Assembly (NCBI GenBank): GCA_024636495.1
Contig: JAGXGZ010000024.1
Location: 1-54,446 of the forward strand
DNA from: Roseobacter sp.
GTDB taxonomy: Bacteria; Pseudomonadota; Alphaproteobacteria; Rhodobacterales; Rhodobacteraceae
DNA: 54,446 bases
Direction of reading: 5' to 3'
Shown: in pieces, positions 7,629 to 16,969 of the stretch
Numbering within the stretch: the first letter of the stretch is position 1
Layout: every line of letters starts with the position of its first letter
Program-made: the position numbers and the translations under genes
The notes under the pieces: model-generated
The model's database searches: none
Told to the model about the DNA's origin: nothing
Seen by the model: the letters and a program-made list of their open reading frames with translations, nothing else

Positions 7629-8558
7629 ATGTTGGCGATCTTCCTCAAAACACTGCCGTTTTTCGCGCTGATCGGTCTGGGCTACTGGGCCGGCAGGACC
7701 CGTTTTTTCACGACAGAAGCAACGGCATACCTCACGAAATTCGTTTTCTATTTCGCTTTGTCTGCCATGCTGTTCCATTTCTCCGCGAACCTCTCGTTGG
7801 CCGAGGTCTGGGATAGCAGGCTTGTTGCTGCCTATCTTTGGGGCACCGCTTTTGTCTATGGCATCGCCAGTCTGGTTGGCTTTCTGCGCGATCTTGACGT
7901 CGCCAATAATGCGATGGAGGCGCAATGCGCCGTCATCGGGAACACTGGTTTTCTGGGCGTTCCAATGCTGACATTGCTGCTGGGACCCGAAGCGATCGGG
8001 CCTATTGTCCTTGTTCTTGCCGTCGATCTGATCGTCTTTTCCAGCCTGATCGTCATCCTCATCACTGGCAGCCGGGATGGCCAAATGAGCCTGCGTGTTT
8101 TGCGCACAATTGGTCTGGGGCTTTTGAAAAACCCGATGATTGTCGCCATGACGCTGGGGTTTGTCTGGTCAGGCCTGCGCATTCCGATCCCAACGCCGAT
8201 GAACGATTTCCTTGTGATTTTAGGCGGGGCCGCGACACCCGGCGCGCTTTTTGCCATCGGCGCGTCCCTTGCATCGAAATCGGCGGAAAAGATGCAAGTT
8301 GCGGGCTGGCTCACCTTTTGCAAACTGATCCTGCACCCCGCGTTTGTCGCGATGGCCGCCCTTTGGTTTTTCAAAGTTGATCCCTATAAGGCCGGCGTCA
8401 TCATCGCTGCCGCCGCCCTGCCCGTCGCGGGAAATGTCTACATGTTGGCCCAGCACTATAATGTCGGCCCTGCGCGTGTCTCTGCTGCGATACTCGTGTC
8501 TACTTTGTTAAGCATTTTCACAGTCAGCGTAATCATTGCTTGGGTGACAGCCCTCTGA
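7629..8558 (+). CDS. AEC family transporter (auxin efflux carrier type)
   Basis: A ten-helix inner membrane carrier of the AEC/BART group, most likely moving an organic acid or amino acid derivative. Hydrophobic segments run through all 309 residues. Typical features are the N-terminal FALIGLGYWAGR, a charged break near the middle (ITGSRDG), and the C-terminal repeat with FAIGASLA and AALPVAGNVYMLAQ. The start is ATG at 7629, 48 bases after mbfA, with only a weak ribosome binding site. The substrate cannot be inferred; neighbours give no clear pathway. Confidence 0.87.
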   Translation: MLAIFLKTLPFFALIGLGYWAGRTRFFTTEATAYLTKFVFYFALSAMLFHFSANLSLAEVWDSRLVAAYLWGTAFVYGIASLVGFLRDLDVANNAMEAQCAVIGNTGFLGVPMLTLLLGPEAIGPIVLVLAVDLIVFSSLIVILITGSRDGQMSLRVLRTIGLGLLKNPMIVAMTLGFVWSGLRIPIPTPMNDFLVILGGAATPGALFAIGASLASKSAEKMQVAGWLTFCKLILHPAFVAMAALWFFKVDPYKAGVIIAAAALPVAGNVYMLAQHYNVGPARVSAAILVSTLLSIFTVSVIIAWVTAL

Positions 8559-8658
8559 ACTTCACCCTTTTTCAAATACTCTTTGCAATGCGTTCCCCTT
8601 GCCGCCCAGGCCAATGCCCGCTAGCCATAAGATCAAGCCGCAAAACAGGAGCAATCTC

Positions 8659-9492
8659 ATGAAAACCCTATCGGAAAATGCAAGCTTCCGTGGCACGCAA
8701 GGTGTCTATTCACACGCATCGATATCGTGCAAATGCGACATGACCTTTGCCCTGTTTATGCCCGAAGAAGCCAAGCAGGGGCCCGTACCCCTGCTGTGGT
8801 TTTTGTCCGGCCTGACCTGCACCCATGAAAACGCGATGACCAAAGCTGGCGCGCAGGCGTGGGCATCCGAACATGGCATCGCGGTAATCTTTCCTGACAC
8901 ATCCCCACGCGGAGATAATGTTGCGGATGACGACGCATATGACCTTGGCAAAGGGGCCGGATTTTACGTCAACGCAACCCAAGACCCGTGGCAGCCCCAT
9001 TTCCAAATGTGGAGCTATATCGCAGACGAACTACCCGCCCTTCTGGCAGAGAATTTCGCGCTCGACATGGACCGGCAGGCCATCAGCGGCCACTCGATGG
9101 GCGGGCATGGTGCCCTGACACTTGCGATGACACTTGAGGGTCGGTTCAAATCTGTCTCGGCCTTTGCACCGATCGCAAATCCGACTGCAAGCGACTGGGG
9201 CCGCAAGCAATTAACGGCATATCTTGGAACGGACGAAACCACTTGGGCGGCTCATGATGCGACGTTGCTTATGGCTGAAAAAGGGTTTGCCGGGCCAGTG
9301 TTGGTCGATCAAGGCACTGATGACCAGTTCCTTGATCTGCTCAAACCCGACGCTTTGGCAGCCGCAATGGTAAAACGTCGGCAAAACGCGACCTTCCGCA
9401 TGCAACCGGGTTACGATCACAGCTATTTCTTCATCTCGACCTTCATGGAAGACCACGTCGCTTTCCACGCTGACACGCTTTACGCAGATTGA
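8659..9492 (+). CDS. fghA: S-formylglutathione hydrolase
   Basis: This esterase-D family serine hydrolase splits S-formylglutathione into formate and glutathione, the second step of glutathione-dependent formaldehyde detoxification. The 277 residues hold the nucleophile S146 in GHSMGGHG, the acid in QGTDDQF (about D222) and the base H254 in GYDHSYFF. The oxyanion region [11 protein letters not shown] is also conserved. The frame is open to 8599, but ATG at 8659 has AGGAG at 8647-8651 and the family N-terminus MKTLSEN. The partner enzyme (glutathione-dependent formaldehyde dehydrogenase) is not next to it in this window. Confidence 0.94.
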   Translation: MKTLSENASFRGTQGVYSHASISCKCDMTFALFMPEEAKQGPVPLLWFLSGLTCTHENAMTKAGAQAWASEHGIAVIFPDTSPRGDNVADDDAYDLGKGAGFYVNATQDPWQPHFQMWSYIADELPALLAENFALDMDRQAISGHSMGGHGALTLAMTLEGRFKSVSAFAPIANPTASDWGRKQLTAYLGTDETTWAAHDATLLMAEKGFAGPVLVDQGTDDQFLDLLKPDALAAAMVKRRQNATFRMQPGYDHSYFFISTFMEDHVAFHADTLYAD

Positions 9493-9502
9493 TCCGCAGA
9501 CC

Positions 9503-9952
9503 ATGACAGCCCTCTATATCGATGCAGATGCGTGTCCGGTAAAAGCCGAGGCCGAGCGTGTCGCGACCCGCCACAAGATACGCATGTTCATCGTTTCAAA
9601 CGGCGGGTTGCGACCCTCGCAAAACCCCCTCGTGGAGGATGTTATCGTCCCGGACGGCCCAGACGTTGCGGACATCTGGATCGCCGATCGCTGTGGGCCG
9701 GGTGATGTGGTCGTCACCGGCGACATCCCCCTTGCGGCGCGCTGCGTCGAAGCAGGTGCGCGCGTGCTTAAACATAACGGAGAGGCGCTGACATCAGCCA
9801 ATATCGGGAATGTTCTGGCAACCCGCGACCTGATGACGGATCTACGCGCGGCTGATCCTTTTCGCCAGGGCGGCGGCAAAGGCTTTACAAAGGCAGACCG
9901 CTCCCGTTTTCTAGAGGCACTGGAACGCGAAATACGGGCGGCGCAGCGCTAG
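9503..9952 (+). CDS. YaiI/YqxD family protein (DUF188)
   Basis: This 149-residue protein starts with [12 protein letters not shown], the hallmark of DUF188, and contains [22 protein letters not shown]. The conserved acidic residues on a PIN-like core suggest a nuclease-type fold, but the function of the family has not been established. It begins 10 bases after fghA and probably shares its transcript. No good ribosome binding site is seen. Confidence 0.92.
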   Translation: MTALYIDADACPVKAEAERVATRHKIRMFIVSNGGLRPSQNPLVEDVIVPDGPDVADIWIADRCGPGDVVVTGDIPLAARCVEAGARVLKHNGEALTSANIGNVLATRDLMTDLRAADPFRQGGGKGFTKADRSRFLEALEREIRAAQR

Positions 9953-10027
9953 CACTGGCCGTTTTCTTCCAAGGAAAACGAACCGGAATTTATGACAAAT
10001 TCCGTTCCCAACACAAAGGGCACTTTT

Positions 10028-10648
10028 ATGAAGCCAACTGTCGTGGTCTTTGACATCGGTAACGTTCTGCTTGAATGGCACCCCGAACGGTTTTTCGATT
10101 CTGTTATCGGTCAGGAACGCAGAAACGCGATGTTCGCGCAGGTCGATTTGCACGGCATGAATGACCGCGTCGATAGTGGCGAAAATTTTACTGACACGGT
10201 CTACGGCACCGCCGACGCCAATCCTGCGTGGCGTGACGAGATACGGATGTGGCACGACAGATGGATCGAGATGGCGGCACCTGTTATCCCGCATTCCCTG
10301 CGCTTGATGAAGGCACTGCAATCAAAGGGAATTCCGGTTTTTTCTTTAACCAATTTCGGCATCCAATCCTACGATCTGGCCGCTGGCCATTACCCTTTCT
10401 TGCGAGAATTTGACCGTGATTTCATCTCCGGACACCTAGGTATAATCAAACCCGATCCGAAAATCTACGCGGCACTGGAAGATCAAAGCGGCATAGAACC
10501 AGCTCAACTGATCTTTACCGATGACCGCGCTGACAACATTGCCGCCGCCGCTGCACGAGGCTGGCAAACGCATTTGTTCACTGGCCCCGAAGGCTGGGCA
10601 ACGCGCTTGGTATCTGAAGGCCTCCTGACACAAGAAGAGGCCGCGTGA
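10028..10648 (+). CDS. HAD family hydrolase, YihX-like subclass IA
   Basis: A small-molecule phosphatase of the haloacid dehalogenase superfamily. Motif I is VVVFDIGNVLLEW with nucleophile D9; the DxGNV form places it with YihX-type sugar-phosphate phosphatases and epoxide-hydrolase N-domain relatives. Motif II is SLTNFG, motif III contains KPDPKIY, and motif IV is FTDDRADN. The alpha-helical cap lies between motifs I and II. ATG at 10028 is chosen (AAAGGG six bases upstream) over an in-frame ATG at 9992. Its stop overlaps the GTG start of the next gene by 4 bases. The substrate is unknown, and the coupling to an ornithine cyclodeaminase-like enzyme gives the best hint. Confidence 0.88.
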   Translation: MKPTVVVFDIGNVLLEWHPERFFDSVIGQERRNAMFAQVDLHGMNDRVDSGENFTDTVYGTADANPAWRDEIRMWHDRWIEMAAPVIPHSLRLMKALQSKGIPVFSLTNFGIQSYDLAAGHYPFLREFDRDFISGHLGIIKPDPKIYAALEDQSGIEPAQLIFTDDRADNIAAAAARGWQTHLFTGPEGWATRLVSEGLLTQEEAA

Positions 10649-11565
10649 ACAAGATCGAGATCATCCCATTTACCGAAGGTGAGGCCTTGCTGGATTGGAT
10701 CGGCCTGACCGACGCGATTGCTGCGGGCCATAGCCTCCCAAAGGCCGAAATCGCGGATACTTTTTTGTACCGCGACAAAGACACCTTGCTGAACCGTGCG
10801 GCATGGATCGACGGATTGGGCCTTGCGGTGAAATCCGCGACTGTCTTTCCGGGCAATCCGGCAAAGGGCGATCCAATGGTGAACGGTGGCGTTTCGCTTT
10901 ACGCAGATGACAACGGAATGCTGGAAGCCATGGTGGATTTCCATCTGGTAACGAAATGGAAAACCGCCGGCGACAGCTTGCTGGCCGCGCGTAAATTGGC
11001 CCGAAAGGACAGCCGTAACATCCTGATCGTCGGCGCAGGAACGCAGGGTCGCGGCCTTCACGCCGCCTATTCAGCGGTCTTTCCAGATGCGCAGTTTACC
11101 GTCTGGAATCGCACGCCTGCCAACGCGAAAGCGATGGCCGCCGAGATTCCCAATCTCGCGATTGCGACTGATCTTGAGGCAGCCGTGCGCGGTGCAGACA
11201 TTATCACATCTGCCACCATGTCCACCGAACCCCTTATCTTGGGTGATTGGCTTCAACCGGGTCAACACGTTGATTTGATAGGCGCATATCGCCCGGATAT
11301 GCGCGAAGTGGACGATACCGCGCTGACCCGTGCGCGTGTGTTTGTCGACAGCCTTGATACAACAGTTGATCATATCGGAGAGCTAAAAATCCCACTTGCC
11401 GGCGGCGTCATCAGCCGCGACGCAATCATTGCCGATTATTACGATCTCGCCAAATTTACGCGGACGTCCGATGAAGAGATTACGGTGTTCAAAAATGGTG
11501 GCGGTGCGCATCTGGATTTGATCACAAGTCGTTATATTCTTGACCGTTGGCGCGCCAATCAGTGA
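10645..11565 (+). CDS. Ornithine cyclodeaminase / mu-crystallin family enzyme
   Basis: An NAD(P)-dependent enzyme of the ornithine cyclodeaminase / mu-crystallin family; members act as cyclodeaminases, imine reductases or amino acid dehydrogenases. The dinucleotide site is ILIVGAGTQGRG (about residues 126-137), followed by TVWNRTP. The lysine-containing AVKSATVFPGN near residue 68 matches the substrate-binding lysine region, and DLIGAYRPDMREVD carries the catalytic-type aspartate. The start is GTG overlapping the previous stop (GTGA), with AGAGG at 10636-10640. The motif VTKWKTAGDS replaces the more usual RTAA arginine with lysine, so it is a divergent member and the substrate should not be assumed to be ornithine. 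Confidence 0.87.
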   Translation: MNKIEIIPFTEGEALLDWIGLTDAIAAGHSLPKAEIADTFLYRDKDTLLNRAAWIDGLGLAVKSATVFPGNPAKGDPMVNGGVSLYADDNGMLEAMVDFHLVTKWKTAGDSLLAARKLARKDSRNILIVGAGTQGRGLHAAYSAVFPDAQFTVWNRTPANAKAMAAEIPNLAIATDLEAAVRGADIITSATMSTEPLILGDWLQPGQHVDLIGAYRPDMREVDDTALTRARVFVDSLDTTVDHIGELKIPLAGGVISRDAIIADYYDLAKFTRTSDEEITVFKNGGGAHLDLITSRYILDRWRANQ

Positions 11566-12485
11566 TCTGGCTCTTTCTACTTCTGACGGTCATCATTGCC
11601 GCACCTGTTCTAGTTGAGCACTATCGTTTAACCATGAATGATGCGGCACGTGGCAGCGCGCCGGGGCAGTTTGCGGAACTAAGCGTGGGTGTCACGCACT
11701 ATGAATGGACTGGCCCTGCAAATGGCAACATCGCGGTGTGCATCCATGGCCTGACAACCCCCAGCTTTGTCTGGCGCAGCATCGCAAAAGGCTTGGCACT
11801 GATGGGGTACAGGACGCTGGTATATGATCTGTATGGCCGTGGATTTTCTGACCGGCCAACCGGCATCCAGGACCGGGCGTTCTTCCTGAACCAACTCGAG
11901 GAATTGCTTGAGCGCGAAGGAGTGCGCGATGGCATCACTGTGCTTGGGTATTCGATGGGCGGCTCGATCGCGACGTGTTTTGCCGCTGCCGCGCCCGAAC
12001 GGGTAGGACGACTGATCCTGCTTGCGCCCGCGGGAATGGGGTTGGCTCAGAACAGACTGATGGATTTCGTTGCGAAAACGCCTGTGGTTGGTGATTGGCT
12101 CATGCTCGCTCTGTTTCCTCGCCTTTTTCGAAAAGGCATCAAGGCCGAAGAAGAACAAGCCACCAACGTCCCCGAGGTTTATGAAAAGCAAGGCAATCAG
12201 CTAGACTACAAGCGTTATGTGGCGGCAGTTCTGGCCAGCCGTCGCGGAATACTTTCAGACGTTTTGCGCGATGAACATCGGGCCATCCAAGCTGCCGAAA
12301 TTCCCGTCCTGGCGATCTGGGGCGATGATGACCACGTCATTCCACGCTCGGCGATTGGTTCGCTTGCCGAATGGAACCGCACGGCGGAACATGAAATCAT
12401 CGCCGAAGCTGGGCATGGCCTGCCCTATACTCACTCAAAAAAGGTGGTCGAATTGATCCGCAGTCATCTGCTTGCGACCTTTTAG
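11562..12485 (+). CDS. Alpha/beta hydrolase with N-terminal membrane anchor
   Basis: A serine hydrolase of about 307 residues. An N-terminal hydrophobic segment (IWLFLLLTVIIAAPVLV) is probably an uncleaved anchor or signal. The catalytic triad is the serine in GYSMGGS, the aspartate in WGDDDHV and the histidine in AGHGLPY. The frame is open from a TTG at 11547, but GTG at 11562 overlaps the previous stop in the same GTGA pattern as the gene before, so I take it as the start. It is the third member of a tightly coupled HAD / OCD-like / hydrolase trio. The 3' end overlaps the convergent MFS gene by 4 bases. Confidence 0.87.
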   Translation: MIWLFLLLTVIIAAPVLVEHYRLTMNDAARGSAPGQFAELSVGVTHYEWTGPANGNIAVCIHGLTTPSFVWRSIAKGLALMGYRTLVYDLYGRGFSDRPTGIQDRAFFLNQLEELLEREGVRDGITVLGYSMGGSIATCFAAAAPERVGRLILLAPAGMGLAQNRLMDFVAKTPVVGDWLMLALFPRLFRKGIKAEEEQATNVPEVYEKQGNQLDYKRYVAAVLASRRGILSDVLRDEHRAIQAAEIPVLAIWGDDDHVIPRSAIGSLAEWNRTAEHEIIAEAGHGLPYTHSKKVVELIRSHLLATF

Positions 12486-13738
12486 GCGGTCACCAAACCC
12501 TCTAGCCGCTTCTCGCGGATCGGCAGATGCACAAGCGCGCTGAACGCGCTAACGGCGACACCAATCCACCAAACGGCAGTGTACCCACCATAGACATCAT
12601 AAAGCCGCCCGCCCAGCCAAACGCCCATGAAGCTACCCAACTGATGGCTGAAAAAGACTATTCCATACAACGTCCCCATATAGCGCAGACCGTAGATATG
12701 GGCGACTAGGCCGCTGGTCAGCGGTACCGTCGCCAGCCAAAGCGACCCCATACCGATCGAAAATAGAATTACGGACAGGGGCGTGATCGGCATCAGGATA
12801 AAGATCGCCGAGATCACTGTCCGGGCCGTGTAAATCCCTGCAAGCAAGTATTTCTTTGAATAACGCTTTCCGGCCCAGCCGGCCAACAATGTCCCCGCAA
12901 TATTTGCGAGCCCGATCAACGAGATTGCCACAGCCCCCAAAGCCGAAGTCGTCGTTATGCCGATATTGTGCAAGACGCCACCGGCAAGGATCGGCCCGCA
13001 AAGTTCTGTCACGAAAGCAGGGAAATGTGCCGTGATGAAGGCCAGTTGGTAGCCACACGAAAAAAAGCCGATGAATATCAAGGTGAACGATGGATCCTTG
13101 AACGCCTTCACCAGAATTTGCCCCAAGGTTTCTTCCAGTTCAGCCTTACTGGCCAAGGCGGGCGCCCGCATCAAGGGTAGCGTCAGGATCATCGCAAGGA
13201 TGGCACCCGCAAACACGATGAATGTGCTTTGCCATGTCAGAAAACCCAACATCCACTCTGCCAAAGGGGCCCCGAAAACCTGGCCGGCACTCCCCGCTGC
13301 CGTTGCAATGGCCAGCGACATGGAACGGTTTTCGGCAGTTGCAGCGCGGCCAACAACGGCCAAAATCACACCGAACCCCGTCCCGGCAATGCCAAAACCT
13401 ACCAGCCATGCGTAGGCTTGATGTTCAACCGGCGAAACCGACTGTGCTGACAAAACCAGGCCAATCGCGTAGACGACGGAGCCGATTACAATTGCCCGGC
13501 GGTCGCCGATCTTTTCAGCCAATGCACCAAAAATCGGCTGACCGATCCCCCAAGCAAGGTTCTGAATCGCAATTGCCAACGAAAACTCGCTACGTAGCCA
13601 ACCGAATTCGGATGCGATGGGGATTTGGAACACCCCAAATGACGCACGAACGGCGAAGCTGACCATGATGATCAAACAACCGACGACCAGAACTGGTGTG
13701 AAGATGGACGGCGATTTTTCCAAGGCAAGACGCTCCAA
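12482..13738 (-). CDS. MFS transporter
   Basis: A twelve-helix major facilitator permease of 418 residues. The loop between helices 2 and 3 reads GALAEKIGDRRAIVIG, a good match to the MFS GxLaDrxGrr signature. The second half repeats the pattern with LAGWAGKRYSKK. Substrate class cannot be assigned; the general look (GYQLAFITAHFPAF, DVYGGY) is that of the oxalate/formate and monocarboxylate-type subfamilies. The longest frame begins with TTG at 13738; another TTG at 13723 has GGAG nine bases upstream, so the start is unsure. The gene is divergent from zapE and its last codon overlaps the alpha/beta hydrolase stop tail to tail. Confidence 0.87.
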   Translation of the reverse strand: MERLALEKSPSIFTPVLVVGCLIIMVSFAVRASFGVFQIPIASEFGWLRSEFSLAIAIQNLAWGIGQPIFGALAEKIGDRRAIVIGSVVYAIGLVLSAQSVSPVEHQAYAWLVGFGIAGTGFGVILAVVGRAATAENRSMSLAIATAAGSAGQVFGAPLAEWMLGFLTWQSTFIVFAGAILAMILTLPLMRAPALASKAELEETLGQILVKAFKDPSFTLIFIGFFSCGYQLAFITAHFPAFVTELCGPILAGGVLHNIGITTTSALGAVAISLIGLANIAGTLLAGWAGKRYSKKYLLAGIYTARTVISAIFILMPITPLSVILFSIGMGSLWLATVPLTSGLVAHIYGLRYMGTLYGIVFFSHQLGSFMGVWLGGRLYDVYGGYTAVWWIGVAVSAFSALVHLPIREKRLEGLVTA

Positions 13739-13846
13739 GATTTACGCCACCCTAGCCCGACAAAAAGGCATGTCAATTCAGCTTGATCTGACGCCGATAT
13801 AATGCTCTTTCTTTTCAAATGTATTGGCACGCTGTAAGCCATATTC

Positions 13847-14905
13847 ATGACTGATTTGCGCACCCTTTATGACCAAAATGTCGCCGACGGCAGGCTGACA
13901 CCTGATCCCGCCCAAGAGGCCGTCTTGCCAGAGTTCGATCGAATTCGCACCGCTTTGATGAACCCCGAAAAGAAAGGGTTCTTTAAACGCGCCCCGGAGC
14001 CGCCCAAGGGTCTTTATCTTTGGGGGGGTGTCGGGCGAGGCAAATCAATGTTGATGGATATGTTTGCCGCGAATATGGGCGATGTTCCAGCGCGACGCGT
14101 ACATTTCCATGCTTTCATGCAAGAGATTCATTCCGCAATGCATGAAGCCCGCAAGACCGGCGTCGACGACGCGATTGCCCCCGTCGCAGCACAAGTGGCA
14201 GCATCCGTCAAAGTGCTGGCGTTTGACGAAATGCAAATCAGCGATATCACGGATGCAATGATTGTTGGCCGCTTGTTTCAAGCGCTTTTTGCGGCGGGCG
14301 TGGTCGTGGTCACCACCTCGAACAGGGTTCCAGATGATCTGTACAAAGATGGGTTGAACCGCGAGATATTCCTGCCCTTTATCGAACTTATCAAAGAGAA
14401 AATGACCGTTTGGGAACTGACCAGCCCGCGTGATTACCGTCAGGATCGGCTCGCGGGATCGCAGTCTTATTTCACGCCTGTAAATTCAGAAAGCCGCGCA
14501 GCAATGGAAGCGGTTTGGAACGATTTAACGGGTGGCATAGGCGAGGAGTTAACGCTGCGGGTAAAGGGGCGAGATGTCATTATTCCGCAGTTTCGCAATG
14601 GTGTTGCGCGCGCTGATTTTCACGCACTTTGCGGACGGCCCTTGGGGGCGGCTGATTATCTGGCCCTTGCCGACGCGTCCCGCGTTTTGCTGCTGGATGA
14701 TATCCCTGCATTGGGCAGGTCCAACTTTAACGAGGCCAAGCGGTTCGTGACTTTGATTGACGCACTTTACGAGGCAAAAGTCCGGTTAATTTGCTCTGCC
14801 GCCGCTAGCCCCGAAATGTTGTATCTTGAGGGCGAAGGCACCTTTGAATTTGAACGCACCGCATCGCGCCTGCGAGAGATGCAAGCGGAAGGCTGGGGCA
14901 GCTAA
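13847..14905 (+). CDS. zapE: Cell division protein ZapE (AFG1 family ATPase)
   Basis: A P-loop ATPase that modulates the FtsZ ring under stress and is related to mitochondrial AFG1/Lace1. Walker A is GGVGRGKS (residues 60-67), preceded by KGLYLWG, and Walker B is VLAFDEMQISD. The arginine-containing stretch TTSNRVPDDLYKDGLNR and the C-terminal SAAASPEMLY are family typical. The 352 residues are full length. The start is ATG at 13847. The stop overlaps the convergent LysM-type gene by 4 bases. In alphaproteobacteria zapE usually lies near TCA-cycle genes; here it does not. Confidence 0.93.
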   Translation: MTDLRTLYDQNVADGRLTPDPAQEAVLPEFDRIRTALMNPEKKGFFKRAPEPPKGLYLWGGVGRGKSMLMDMFAANMGDVPARRVHFHAFMQEIHSAMHEARKTGVDDAIAPVAAQVAASVKVLAFDEMQISDITDAMIVGRLFQALFAAGVVVVTTSNRVPDDLYKDGLNREIFLPFIELIKEKMTVWELTSPRDYRQDRLAGSQSYFTPVNSESRAAMEAVWNDLTGGIGEELTLRVKGRDVIIPQFRNGVARADFHALCGRPLGAADYLALADASRVLLLDDIPALGRSNFNEAKRFVTLIDALYEAKVRLICSAAASPEMLYLEGEGTFEFERTASRLREMQAEGWGS

Positions 14906-15597
14906 AGCCCCGGAATTTCCACTATTTGACCGACCTGCGCCTCAGCCATCTGCGCGATCGACCCATTCGCATCCGCAATACGCATATGGTCAAGAGGATC
15001 GCCGTAATACGTCAAAGACAAGCCAATCAAGCTGTCTGACAGGCGCAGCAAGTGTTGTTGCGAAGGGAAAGCGGGCGGCTGTTGCGCAGGTTCAACTTGT
15101 TTAGCGGCAATTAGAACGGATTTAAGCAGGCTTTCGGTATCCAATCGGCCTGAAAGGGTCGTCAAAGCCAAGGGGATCTGAAAATGCCCTTTGGCAGCTG
15201 CACTGTTTAACAAAGAATCGATATACGCATCAGACTTTTTGGTCCCGATCGCCCAAAGCAGATAGGATTCCAAGGCATGACCCGTGGAAATATCGTCAAA
15301 AGCCCCGACAACAAAGCTTACCAATCCTGAAATGTCTGCGTCAGGGTCCGCGGATAAGCTGTGCAGGCGTGATGCTGGTGTTCGTTTGACCGGTTTGGAC
15401 GCGATCATTGACGGTTGCGGCAAAGTCGCGGGAAGTGGCGTTTGTGTGACGACCGCCAGCTTTGGCACAGAGGACGTATGATACGGAACACGCCCCTGAT
15501 CCAGGACGAAAACACCGCCTGCGATGATCACCATCAAACACAACAGTGCAAACAAAATAGGCTGTATAGTGCTTTGGCTTTCTTGTCTTTCTACCAT
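14902..15597 (-). CDS. Single-pass membrane protein with C-terminal LysM-like domain
   Basis: About 231 residues. After a short basic start there is one membrane helix (IQPILFALLCLMVIIAGGVFVL), then a low-complexity Ser/Pro/Thr linker, a helical middle part, and a C-terminal stretch (LRLSDSLIGLSLTYYGDP onward) that reads like a LysM repeat. LysM binds peptidoglycan, so the protein probably links the inner membrane and the wall. The exact family is unknown to me. The frame reaches 15612 through a TTG, but ATG at 15597 has GGGGG at a good distance. It is convergent with zapE and lies 97 bases after folC on the same strand. Confidence 0.72.
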   Translation of the reverse strand: MVERQESQSTIQPILFALLCLMVIIAGGVFVLDQGRVPYHTSSVPKLAVVTQTPLPATLPQPSMIASKPVKRTPASRLHSLSADPDADISGLVSFVVGAFDDISTGHALESYLLWAIGTKKSDAYIDSLLNSAAAKGHFQIPLALTTLSGRLDTESLLKSVLIAAKQVEPAQQPPAFPSQQHLLRLSDSLIGLSLTYYGDPLDHMRIADANGSIAQMAEAQVGQIVEIPGL

Positions 15598-15694
15598 GAA
15601 ATCGACCCCCAACGAGCAAAGGAAACTACCCTTGAACCTTAGAGGCGCAAAAAACTACAAATCGTAAATGGCATTGGCCTAAGAACTGAAAATT

Positions 15695-16969
15695 CTAACC
15701 GTTTTCGCGCAAAACACCGCCGGCCAGATAAAGCGACCCGCAGATAAGCACCCGCGCCAACGGATCTTCTGCGATGATCGACGTCAATGCTTTTGCGACT
15801 GAAGGTGCCTCGTCCGCTTTTAAGCCGACAGCCCGCGCAGCGCTTGCAGTTTCATGTGCAGGCAAAGTTGCAGCCTCGCCCGGGATAGACACGGCAACCA
15901 ACCGTTCAGCATGCGCTGCAAGCGGGCGCAGGTATCCGCCGATGTCTTTTGTGTTCAGCATGCCGCAAATCAAATATGTCGCGCGCTTTGGCATGGTGAC
16001 CAATACCTCGGCAATCGCTTCACCAGCAGCCGGATTATGGCCACCGTCCAGCCAAAGTTCTGCCTTTCCAGAGATATCCACCAACGGTCCCTTTTTAAGG
16101 CGTTGCATACGGGCGGGCCATTCGGCGCGGGTCACTGCCGCTTCGCAGTGATCATCCGCAATCCCAAGCTGGCGTAAGGCGGCAAGCGCTGCACCAGCGT
16201 TGCTGATCTGATGTGCGCCCAGCAAATTGGGTAAGGGCAGATCAAGCAACCCCGCGTCGTCTTGAAACACCATACGCCCGGCTTCTGGCCCTACATGCCA
16301 GTGCTGGCCGTATGCCAAAATAGGGGCGTGATGACGGGCGGCTTGTGCCTCGATCACATCCAGTGCGGCATCTCGCTGTGGCCCCACGATGCAAGTTACC
16401 TGACGTTTTATGATACCGGCCTTTTCACCAGCAATCTGGGTCAGCGTGTCCCCCAGATATTGCTGATGGTCAATTGACACAGGCGTAATCACCGTGAGCG
16501 CCGGAGCCTGGACGACATTGGTAGCGTCCAACCGGCCACCCAAACCAACCTCAAGCAGTGTGTAGTCAGCAGGAGTGCGCGCAAAAGCAAGAAGGGCGGC
16601 ACAGGTTGTGATCTCGAAATAGGTGATGTTTTCACCTTTATTCGCTGAATAGCATTCATCTAAAATTGCCGTCAAATCTGGTTCAGAAATCAGATCACCC
16701 GCCACCCGGATGCGTTCATGAAACCGCGCCAGATGCGGCGAGGTATAGGCGTGAACGCGGTGGCCCGCAGCCTCGAGCCCCGCACGAATCATCGCTTGGG
16801 TTGATCCCTTACCGTTCGTGCCCGCGATGTGAATAACCGGTGGCAGGTCGTTTTGCGGATTGCCAAGCGCATCCAGCAAACGCCACATCCGATCCAAGGT
16901 AAGGTCGATGATCTTGGGGTGCAGCGCCATCATGCGCGCCAGCACCGCATCCGATGTCTGCTGCGTCAT
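15695..16969 (-). CDS. folC: Bifunctional folylpolyglutamate / dihydrofolate synthase
   Basis: This Mur-ligase family enzyme adds glutamate to dihydropteroate and to folates, using ATP. The P-loop is HIAGTNGKGSTQAM near residues 47-60, followed by the family motif YTSPHLARFHERIR. Further on are LLEVGLGGRLDATN and the histidine-containing SIDHQQYLGDT. LDGGHNP marks the C-terminal domain. The 424 residues are full length. Its ATG overlaps the accD stop by 4 bases; accD-folC order is the classical bacterial arrangement. Confidence 0.95.
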   Translation of the reverse strand: MTQQTSDAVLARMMALHPKIIDLTLDRMWRLLDALGNPQNDLPPVIHIAGTNGKGSTQAMIRAGLEAAGHRVHAYTSPHLARFHERIRVAGDLISEPDLTAILDECYSANKGENITYFEITTCAALLAFARTPADYTLLEVGLGGRLDATNVVQAPALTVITPVSIDHQQYLGDTLTQIAGEKAGIIKRQVTCIVGPQRDAALDVIEAQAARHHAPILAYGQHWHVGPEAGRMVFQDDAGLLDLPLPNLLGAHQISNAGAALAALRQLGIADDHCEAAVTRAEWPARMQRLKKGPLVDISGKAELWLDGGHNPAAGEAIAEVLVTMPKRATYLICGMLNTKDIGGYLRPLAAHAERLVAVSIPGEAATLPAHETASAARAVGLKADEAPSVAKALTSIIAEDPLARVLICGSLYLAGGVLRENG

